Assembly (NCBI GenBank): GCA_021811275.1
Contig: JAJZPI010000001.1
Location: 1-64,000, forward strand
Origin: Deltaproteobacteria bacterium
GTDB lineage: Bacteria > Desulfobacterota > Desulfarculia > Desulfarculales > Desulfarculaceae
Length of the DNA stretch: 64,000 nt
Direction of reading: 5' to 3'
The notes under the pieces were generated by a model. That model saw only the letters and a program-made list of their open reading frames with translations, was not told the DNA's origin and ran no database searches. Made by a program: the position numbers and the translations under genes. Positions 57,307 to 64,000 of the stretch are shown here, piece by piece. Positions within the stretch are counted from its first letter, which is position 1, and each line of letters starts with the position of its first letter.

Positions 57307-58488
57307 ATGCGTACCATGTTCAAGACGGCGATCCTGGGCCTGGCCTTGGCCATGGCCCTTACCGGGGCGGCGGGCGCGGCCGAGCCCATCAAGATTGGGG
57401 CCTTCTTCGCTCTGAGCGGACCGGCGGCCTCCATCGGCATCCCCACCAAGCTGGTGGCGCAGATGGTGGTGGACAAGATCAACAAGGAAGGCGGGGTGAA
57501 CGGCCACCCTATCGAGCTGGTGCTGGGCGACACTGAGAGCGATCCCACCAAGGCGGTCATGGTCTTCAAGAAATTCCTGGCCGTGGACAAGGTTGTCGCA
57601 GTGATCGGGCCCACCCGCACCGACACCGGCATGGCGGTAAAGAAGCAGGCCGAGGAGGCCAAGATTCCGGTGGTGATGACCGTGGGCGGCGACCCGGTCA
57701 TCATGGAAGGCAAGATGGGCAACGTGGACTTCGGCACCGCCCGCTGGGTCTTCAAGACCCCCCAGCGCTCCTCGGTGGCGGTCAAGAAGGTTCTGGGCTA
57801 TCTCAAGGACCATGGCCTGACCAAGATCGGGCTCATCACCGCCAGTGACGGTTTCGGCCGCGACGGCGCGCGCTGGCTGGAAAAGCTGGCTCCGGAGTTC
57901 GGCGTGACCGTAGCCGGCAATGAGCAGTTCAACCCCAACGACGTGGACATGAAAAGCCAGCTCACCAAGTTGGCCGCCGCCGGGCCTCAGGCCATAGTCT
58001 GCTGGACCATCGGTGACGCCGGGGCCATCGTCAGCAAGAACCACCACGCCCTGGGGCTTTCGGCTCCTCTGGTGCAGTGTCACGGCTTGCCCGGACCGCG
58101 CTACCTGGAGCTGGCCGGGCCGGCGGCCGAAGGCGACCTCATGCCGGCCACCAAGCTCATGACCTGGCAAGCGCTGCCCGACAGCGACCCGCAGAAGAAG
58201 GTCATCGCCGAGTTCGTTCACCTCTATGACGAGGTGTACAAGTTCAACAAGGAATATCCCATCAACACCCATTCGGGCTACGCCTGGGACGCCATCTATC
58301 TTTTGGCCGACGCCATGAAGAGGGCCGGCACCGACCCCCAGAAGCTCAAGGAGGCCATCGAAGGCACCAAGGGCCACGTGGGCGTCAGCGGCGTGTTTAA
58401 CCTCTCGGCCGAGGACCACAACGGCCTGGACGTGGATTCCATGGTCATGTTGCAGGTCAAGGACGGCAAGTACGTAATGGTGAAGTAG
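57307..58488 (+). CDS. LivK-type ABC transporter substrate-binding protein
   Basis: Signal peptide; IKIGAFFALSGPAASIGIPTKLVAQMVVDKINKEGGVNGHPIELVLGDTESDPTKAV. Confidence 0.94.
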   Translation: MRTMFKTAILGLALAMALTGAAGAAEPIKIGAFFALSGPAASIGIPTKLVAQMVVDKINKEGGVNGHPIELVLGDTESDPTKAVMVFKKFLAVDKVVAVIGPTRTDTGMAVKKQAEEAKIPVVMTVGGDPVIMEGKMGNVDFGTARWVFKTPQRSSVAVKKVLGYLKDHGLTKIGLITASDGFGRDGARWLEKLAPEFGVTVAGNEQFNPNDVDMKSQLTKLAAAGPQAIVCWTIGDAGAIVSKNHHALGLSAPLVQCHGLPGPRYLELAGPAAEGDLMPATKLMTWQALPDSDPQKKVIAEFVHLYDEVYKFNKEYPINTHSGYAWDAIYLLADAMKRAGTDPQKLKEAIEGTKGHVGVSGVFNLSAEDHNGLDVDSMVMLQVKDGKYVMVK

Positions 58489-58600
58489 CGCTGCAAGGGG
58501 CGGGACGCCTGAGACCGACGCCCCGCCCCCGGCCTGCTATTGTGCAGTCTTGGCCGCCGGGCTATATTGTCGGGGCAAAACCCACAACGCGAGGAAGAGC

Positions 58601-59707
58601 ATGGCCGACATCTTCACCCCCTGGCAGATGGGCGAACTGACCATCCCCAACCGCCTGGTGCGTAGCGCCACCTGGGAGGGCATGGCCCAGCCCGACGGCA
58701 CTCCCACCTTCGAGACCGTGAACTTCACAGCCGAACTGGCCGAGGGCGGTGTGGGGCTCATCATCACCGGCTACGCCTTCATCCATCCCCTGGGGCGCGG
58801 GCTGCCCCACCAGACCGGCGTGCACATCGACGCCATGATCGGCCCCATCACCCGCATCAGCGACGCGGTGCACAAGAACGGCGGACTGGTGGCCATGCAG
58901 ATCGTCCATGCCGGCGGCCAGACCAAGTCAGATTGGATCGGCGGCCAGCCCCTGGCCCCCACCGCCATGACCCACCTGGCCTTCAAGGAGGAGCTGGCCG
59001 AACTTAGCAAGGCGCAGATCAGCGACATCGCGGAGATGTTCGGCCGGGCCGCCGCCCGCGTCAAGGCAGCCGGCTTCGACGCGGTGCAGCTGCACGGCGC
59101 CCACGGCTATCTGATCAGCGAGTTCCTGAGCCCGCTGACCAACAGGCGCACCGACGAATACGGCGGCGGCATCGAGAACCGGGGCCGCTTCTGCCGCGAG
59201 GTCTACCAGGCCGTGCGGCGCGAGGTGGGGCCGCGCTACCCGGTTTTCATCAAGCTCAACACCGAGGACGGCCTGGAGGGCGGTCTCACTCCCCAGGATG
59301 CGGCCCTGGTGGCGGCCAGCCTTTCCGATCTGGGCATCGACGCCATAGAGGTCAGCGGCGGCATGGCCGCGGCGGGCAAAAAAGCCGCCGGGCGGGTGGT
59401 GACCAAACCAGAGGAGGAAGGCTACTTCTTCGACAACGCCAAGCTCGTCAAGGCGGCGGTCAAGTGCCCGGTGATCGTGGTGGGCGGCTGGCGCAGCAAA
59501 TCCAGGGTGGAGGCCGCCCTGGATCAGGTGGACGCGGTGTCCATGGCCAGACCCTTCATCCGCCAGCCCAACTTGGCCAATCTATGGAAGGCCGGCCAAA
59601 GTCTCCAGGCCGCCTGCATATCCTGCGGCCAGTGCCTGCGCGCGGGCATGAAAGGCGGCGTCCTCTGCGTACAGGAGCAGAAGGAGAAAGAGGAGGCCAA
59701 GAAATAA
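58601..59707 (+). CDS. NADH:flavin oxidoreductase (Old Yellow Enzyme family) with C-terminal cysteine cluster
   Basis: NRLVRSATWEGMAQPDG, AGFDAVQLHGAHGYLISEFLSPLTNRRTDEYGG; C-terminal CISCGQCLRAGMKGGVLC. Confidence 0.93.
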   Translation: MADIFTPWQMGELTIPNRLVRSATWEGMAQPDGTPTFETVNFTAELAEGGVGLIITGYAFIHPLGRGLPHQTGVHIDAMIGPITRISDAVHKNGGLVAMQIVHAGGQTKSDWIGGQPLAPTAMTHLAFKEELAELSKAQISDIAEMFGRAAARVKAAGFDAVQLHGAHGYLISEFLSPLTNRRTDEYGGGIENRGRFCREVYQAVRREVGPRYPVFIKLNTEDGLEGGLTPQDAALVAASLSDLGIDAIEVSGGMAAAGKKAAGRVVTKPEEEGYFFDNAKLVKAAVKCPVIVVGGWRSKSRVEAALDQVDAVSMARPFIRQPNLANLWKAGQSLQAACISCGQCLRAGMKGGVLCVQEQKEKEEAKK

Positions 59708-59737
59708 GGGCCCCAGGCGCTCCTAGATCGATAAGCG

Positions 59738-59775
59738 CGGCCGGTTCCCCTTTTGGGAAACCGGCCGTTTCTCTT
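59738..59775 (+). terminator. Rho-independent terminator after the OYE gene
   Basis: GGCCGGTTCCCC-tttt-GGGAAACCGGCC followed by GTTTCTCTT. Confidence 0.75.
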
Positions 59776-59857
59776 GATACCAAGTCGCATTCAAAGCCAT
59801 CCATGGCCTGAAACCAATTAGCGCTCAAACTACTCTCTTGAACGCTGATTGGTATCA
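59775..59857. repeat. Dispersed palindromic repeat, copy 2
   Basis: TGATACCAA…TTGGTATCA termini, internal GTCGCATTCAAAGCCATCCATGGC related to copy 1. Confidence 0.6.
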
Positions 59858-60349
59858 GGCCAGAAGGCCGTCCATGAAGGCCTTGACCAGTTTGCCGCGC
59901 AGCATGGCCGCCTCCTCCAAGGCGCGTTCGGTCGTGATCCGCTCGGTTGGGGCCATGGCCTCCTCCAGGCGCGCGCAGATGTAATGCAGGCAGGCGTAAG
60001 GGCGGACCCGCCAGGGCAGGGCGCAGCCCGCGTCTTCCAGAAAGGGGCATCCGCGCCGTCGGGGGCGGGGGTAGGGCAGGTCGCGCAGACCCAGGGCGGC
60101 ATAGTAGATCAGGTCGGTCTGGTCGAGCAGTCCGTGCGGGCTGACGCGCAGACAGCAGACCGTGGGACAGGTTGGGCAGAGTTCAGGGCAGAGGCGGGCG
60201 AAGGCCTGGCGGGCGGGGAGATAGCATTCCTCCAGTTCGGCGCCCAGGCTGCGGGCCTCGGCCTGGGCGGGGCCGGCCAGTTGGGCGAACAGGCGTCGCT
60301 GAGACTTGCGCCAGCGGTCCGGCGTGAATGGAAAGTCCTGGGGGCTAAT
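59855..60349 (-). CDS. Cysteine-rich (CxxC/YkgJ-like) protein, apparent non-canonical ATT start
   Basis: GC-rich third positions; CPELCPTCPTVCCLRVSPHGLLDQTDLIYYAALGLRDLPYPRPRRRGCPFLEDAGCALPWRVRPYACLHYIC; ATT at 60349 overlaps the trpS stop. Confidence 0.6.
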   Translation of the reverse strand: MSPQDFPFTPDRWRKSQRRLFAQLAGPAQAEARSLGAELEECYLPARQAFARLCPELCPTCPTVCCLRVSPHGLLDQTDLIYYAALGLRDLPYPRPRRRGCPFLEDAGCALPWRVRPYACLHYICARLEEAMAPTERITTERALEEAAMLRGKLVKAFMDGLLA

Positions 60350-61310
60350 AGTCCAGGCCTACCCGATGGCGGACGTCGGCCAGGGTCACAGCTGCCACGC
60401 CCCGCGCCTTGGCCGCGCCCTTCTTCATGATCTCGCAGACGAACCCGCGGTCGGCGGCAAGCTGGGCGCGCTTTTCGCGGTAGGGCTTGAAGTATTCCCA
60501 CATGCGCTCGAAGAGCTCCTTTTTGACCTGGGCGTAACCCATGCCGCCGGCGCGGTAGCGGCCGGCCAGTTCCTCGCGCTCATCCTTGGTCATGAACAGA
60601 CTGATCAGCGCGTAGACGTTGCACTTGTCCGGGTCCTTGGGCTCCTCCACCGGCGTGGAGTCGGTGACGACGCTCATGATGCGTTTGCGCAGGGGCTTCT
60701 CCTCGGCGAAGATATCCAAGGTGTTGCCATAGCTCTTGGACATCTTCTGTCCGTCGATGCCCGGCACGGTGGCGGTATCCTCGTCTATGCGCGCCTCCGG
60801 CACCACAAAGGTCTCGCCGTAGGTGTTGTTGAACCTCATGGCGATGTCGCGGGTGATCTCCAGGTGTTGTTTCTGGTCTTTGCCCACGGGAACCACGTGG
60901 GCCTGGTAGAGCAGGATGTCGGCGGCCATGAGCACGGGGTAGCTGAACAGGCCGTTATGAGGTGTGAAGCCCTTGGCAAGCTTGTCCTTGTAGGAATGCG
61001 CCAGCTCCAGCCGCGCCACGGGGGCGTGGTTGTTAAGTATCCATGTCAATTCGCAGACCTCGGGCACGTCGCCTTGCACATAGAAGGTGCTCTTGTCCGG
61101 GTCCAGGCCCAAGGCCAGGAAGTCCAGGCAGGCATTCATGGTGCCCTCGCGCAGCTTGGCCGCGTCGGTGACCGTGGTGAGGGCATGGTAGTTGACGATG
61201 AAGCAGAACAGGTCGTGTTCCTGCTGGTGTCGAATCATCGGCTGCATCATGGCGAAGTAGTTGCCGATGTGCAGGGTGCCCGAAGGCTGGATGCCGGACA
61301 GCACGCGCAT
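60345..61310 (-). CDS. trpS: Tryptophan--tRNA ligase
   Basis: VLSGIQPSGTLHIGNYFAMM, GQKMSKSYGNTLDIF. Confidence 0.96.
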   Translation of the reverse strand: MRVLSGIQPSGTLHIGNYFAMMQPMIRHQQEHDLFCFIVNYHALTTVTDAAKLREGTMNACLDFLALGLDPDKSTFYVQGDVPEVCELTWILNNHAPVARLELAHSYKDKLAKGFTPHNGLFSYPVLMAADILLYQAHVVPVGKDQKQHLEITRDIAMRFNNTYGETFVVPEARIDEDTATVPGIDGQKMSKSYGNTLDIFAEEKPLRKRIMSVVTDSTPVEEPKDPDKCNVYALISLFMTKDEREELAGRYRAGGMGYAQVKKELFERMWEYFKPYREKRAQLAADRGFVCEIMKKGAAKARGVAAVTLADVRHRVGLDY

Positions 61311-61427
61311 TGAAGGGACCTCCCGGGTTCTGGCGGACCAGGAGGCAATATACCCAACCGCCCCGGAGGCGTCAACGTTTGGAAGTGCCGCGTTTGGAAA
61401 TGCCGCCCAAAGGGCTTTGGTCGCGCG

Positions 61428-61646
61428 TCAAATCTTGTATTGGCGCTTGCGGGCCAAGTGCCAGCCCCAAACCAGGAGGCCCAAACCCGAACCGCCCAGC
61501 ATAAGCAGAAGGACCAGGGAGGCCAGGATGCCGCCCTGCTCCATGGCGCGTGTAAGGATTATCTCCGAAAGCGGTATGCATGAGCCCAGCATCAGGGCCC
61601 CCGCCACCATGACCAAGCCAATCACCAGCCTGGATGGCCTCGACAT
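61428..61646 (-). CDS. Small membrane protein (72 aa)
   Basis: Two hydrophobic segments, C-terminal basic tail; between trpS and the PPIase genes. Confidence 0.55.
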   Translation of the reverse strand: MSRPSRLVIGLVMVAGALMLGSCIPLSEIILTRAMEQGGILASLVLLLMLGGSGLGLLVWGWHLARKRQYKI

Positions 61647-61682
61647 TGTGGCCGCTCCACCAGGAGGCCGGAAATGCGGGCG

Positions 61683-62663
61683 CTACTCCATGACCTTGAT
61701 GTATATCTTGGACCGCAGATCCTTGATCCACTCCTGAAAACGTTTCTCCATGGCCTCGTTTTCCAGTTTGGCCCTGACCTGCTCTTTGAGCTGGGACGAA
61801 GGCGCGGCGGCCGGGGCGGCGCCGCGTTCGATAAGCTGCATGACCACGTAGCCGGAGGGCACCCGGACGACGCCGCTGATGTCGCCGGGTTTGAGGTCCG
61901 CCAGGGCCGCGCGCATGGCGGGCAGCATGTCGGCCGAGGAAAGGGGGCCGATCTCGCCGCCCTGGGCCGCGCCCGGCCCCTGGGAATACTTTCGCGCCAG
62001 ATCGGCGAAGTCCGCGCCGCCCGCGGCCTGCTTGCGCAGATCCTCGGCGCGCTGCTTAATGGTCTGTTCCACCGCCGGGCTGGCCTCCTCGGAGACCTGA
62101 AGGAACAGGCCGCGGAAGCGCACCTGGTCGGTGCTGAAGGCCGAGCCGCCGCTGGCCTCCTGATAGGCCTTCTCCACCTGTTCGTTGCTGATGACCACCT
62201 TGCTCTTGACGTTGCGGTCCAGGAGCTTGTGCTTGATGATGTCCTTCTTGAGCTCCTCGCGGTACTCGTCCATGGTAAGGCCGCGCCGGCTGAGCTGGGC
62301 CACGAACTCATCCTCGCTCAGGTTGTTGGAGGTGCGCACCCTATCGATGAAGCGCTCCAACTCCTCTTTGCCCACGGTAATTTTCTCGCGCTGGACTTCC
62401 TGCTCGAATACCTTGTCCTCGATCAGGCGCTCCAGGGCCAGCCGCTGGAGTTGCTGGGGAGAGGGAGTCTGCTCTCCCGGACGGGTGGTGGCGGTCATCT
62501 GCTGCTCCAGGGTGCGCAGCATTTTCTCCACGTCAAGGGAGGTGATGACCTGATCGCCGACCACGGCCAGGACCCGGTTCACATCCTGGGCCCAGGAGCC
62601 GGAGGCGGTAAGAAGGATCAGGGATAAGAGCGCCGAGGTAAGGATACGGCGATGGGTTGTCAT
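61683..62663 (-). CDS. SurA-type peptidyl-prolyl isomerase/chaperone
   Basis: Signal peptide; VNRVLAVVGDQVITSLDVEKML, PpiC region DFADLARKYSQGPGAAQGGEIGPLSSADMLPAM. Confidence 0.9.
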   Translation of the reverse strand: MTTHRRILTSALLSLILLTASGSWAQDVNRVLAVVGDQVITSLDVEKMLRTLEQQMTATTRPGEQTPSPQQLQRLALERLIEDKVFEQEVQREKITVGKEELERFIDRVRTSNNLSEDEFVAQLSRRGLTMDEYREELKKDIIKHKLLDRNVKSKVVISNEQVEKAYQEASGGSAFSTDQVRFRGLFLQVSEEASPAVEQTIKQRAEDLRKQAAGGADFADLARKYSQGPGAAQGGEIGPLSSADMLPAMRAALADLKPGDISGVVRVPSGYVVMQLIERGAAPAAAPSSQLKEQVRAKLENEAMEKRFQEWIKDLRSKIYIKVME

Positions 62664-62670
62664 AGTCTCC

Positions 62671-63663
62671 TCACTTGCCGAGCTTGCCGCTTTTTTCGAA
62701 GCGGGGATCAAACCAAATCTGGGCCTTGGCCCGCATCTCCTCGACCATGGAGGCGGCCATGGCCTCCTTTTTTTCGGCTGACAGACGCCGCTGAATCTCC
62801 TCCGCGGCCTGGGCCAGGTCCAGCTCCATGGCCAGCCGCTTGGCCAGGACCCGCACCACGTGAAAACCGTAGGGACTGGGCAGGGGCCCGGCCACCTTGC
62901 CCGGCTCCAGGGCGAAGACCTTGCTCTCCAACGCGGGGGGCATGTGTCCCCGCTCAAGCCAGCTGGGCTCGCCCTCGTCGGCCAGGGGAACCTCCAGCTC
63001 CGCCGCGACCAGGCTCATGTCATCGCCTTTGGCCACCCGGTCCTGGAGCTTCTGGGCCAGTTCCTTGGTGGGCATAAGCGCATGCTGGGCCAACACTTGC
63101 TCCTGCCGCTTGAACTGCGCGCGGTGCTCGTGATAGTAGGCGCGGACATCCTCGGCCGAGATATGGACCTGGGATGTCAGCAGCAGATCGAGGGTCTTCT
63201 GCACCAACAATTCCTGGGCCATCACCCGCCGCCAATCATAATATTCTATGCCCTGCGCGGCCAGGGTGCGTTCGAAGGCTTCCTCGGAGAGGCCCTTGCG
63301 CCGGGAAGCCTCCTCCCGGTCCATCTCCTCCGGTTCCAGCCGGATGCCCTTGGCCTGGGCCTCATCCAGGACCAGTTTACGCCTGACCATGGTTTCCAAC
63401 ACCGCTTGGCGCAGATGGGGAGTGAGCGCCGAGGGGTCGTTGCCCAGACCCATGAAGGCCATGCGTGACCGGAAGCTCTCCACGGTGATGGGTCCGTTGT
63501 TGACCGTGGCCACGTTGCTGCTGTGGTTGGGCTGGCCACAGGAAGACGCGGCGCAGACAACCGCCGTCAGCAGGACGCCTGCCAGCAGGCGCCGTGGGCG
63601 CGGGGTGGATCGCTGGCAACTGAGGGGGGGACGATACTCCATATAAGTAGTTTCAGTTAGCAT
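62671..63663 (-). CDS. PpiC-type peptidyl-prolyl isomerase lipoprotein
   Basis: Signal plus lipobox-like AASSC; NVATVNNGPITVESF; PpiC region VLAQHALMPTKELAQKLQDRVAKGDDMSLVAAE; start at 63663 or 63642. Confidence 0.87.
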   Translation of the reverse strand: MLTETTYMEYRPPLSCQRSTPRPRRLLAGVLLTAVVCAASSCGQPNHSSNVATVNNGPITVESFRSRMAFMGLGNDPSALTPHLRQAVLETMVRRKLVLDEAQAKGIRLEPEEMDREEASRRKGLSEEAFERTLAAQGIEYYDWRRVMAQELLVQKTLDLLLTSQVHISAEDVRAYYHEHRAQFKRQEQVLAQHALMPTKELAQKLQDRVAKGDDMSLVAAELEVPLADEGEPSWLERGHMPPALESKVFALEPGKVAGPLPSPYGFHVVRVLAKRLAMELDLAQAAEEIQRRLSAEKKEAMAASMVEEMRAKAQIWFDPRFEKSGKLGK

Positions 63664-64000
63664 TTCCGCCCAGATATTGCAAGAAGTCCCTGGCCTGGGC
63701 CAGGGCCGGCGCTCCGGCCTTGAGCCTGAGCGAGACCCGGCCGTCGGGGTAGACCTTGACATCCTGGGGACGGCGCTCGGCCAGGCCCAGGAGCAGATCC
63801 AGGTTCAGGCGGGCCTCGTGGGTGAAGTGCACCTGCATCTGCTGGGCGTTCAGGTCCAGCCGGGTGGCCCAGAGCCGGCGCAGAAGCGACTTGAGCCCCA
63901 CCGCCGCGACGAGGTGATTGGCCGGCTCGGGCAGTGGGCCGAAACGGTCCTCCATCTCCCTGGTCACGGCCTCAAGGTCGGCCTGGGCCCGAACCAGGCT
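63653..64000 (-). CDS. mfd: Transcription-repair coupling factor, C-terminal part (gene runs off the window)
   Basis: TREMEDRFGPLPEPANHLVAAVGLKSLLRRLWATRLDLNAQQMQVHF. Confidence 0.85.
   Translation of the reverse strand, partial: SLVRAQADLEAVTREMEDRFGPLPEPANHLVAAVGLKSLLRRLWATRLDLNAQQMQVHFTHEARLNLDLLLGLAERRPQDVKVYPDGRVSLRLKAGAPALAQARDFLQYLGGNAN

Noticed and set aside
57232-58419. 395-aa minus-strand ORF antisense to the LivK-type gene
   Set aside because: The sense strand encodes a canonical periplasmic binding protein with a signal peptide.

Overview
High-GC bacterial chromosomal segment of about 64 kb. It is gene-dense, and the gene content looks like a Desulfobacterota/Deltaproteobacteria-type genome (inference, not verified). 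Most of it is core and housekeeping: rpsU, rarA, pgi, an NtrB/NtrC-type pair, a Ski2-like helicase, uppP, cbiB, pgpA, a Fur-family regulator, ftsEX-envC-ctpA, a TolC-like protein, a gmd/glycosyltransferase/flippase-like set, rlpA, an IHF/HU protein, tmRNA (ssrA), a histone-deacetylase-like protein with an acyl-CoA synthetase, thiE-thiM, cydAB, a liv-type ABC transporter with a GntR regulator, PaaK-type ligase and OYE-type enzyme, trpS, two SurA/PpiC-type isomerases and the 3' end of mfd. The accessory signals I rate highest are: (1) a sharply AT-rich islet (about 7.75-9.3 kb) carrying a lone protein with an ApeA-like layout and a C-terminal R-x4-H HEPN-type motif, a candidate antiphage gene; (2) a diverged second copy of the helicase 3' end, which together with the intact helicase end brackets a DUF3089-type hydrolase gene, a scar of gene-end-targeted insertion; (3) a glycosyltransferase-2 synthase fused to an LptC-like periplasmic domain; (4) an ORF-free 0.8-kb gap (41.0-41.75 kb) holding at least seven consecutive, unrelated, near-perfect hairpins, a candidate structured RNA or mobile element; (5) a small dispersed palindromic repeat family (ATACCAA...TTGGTAT). 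All homology calls come from reading motifs by eye. No searches were run.
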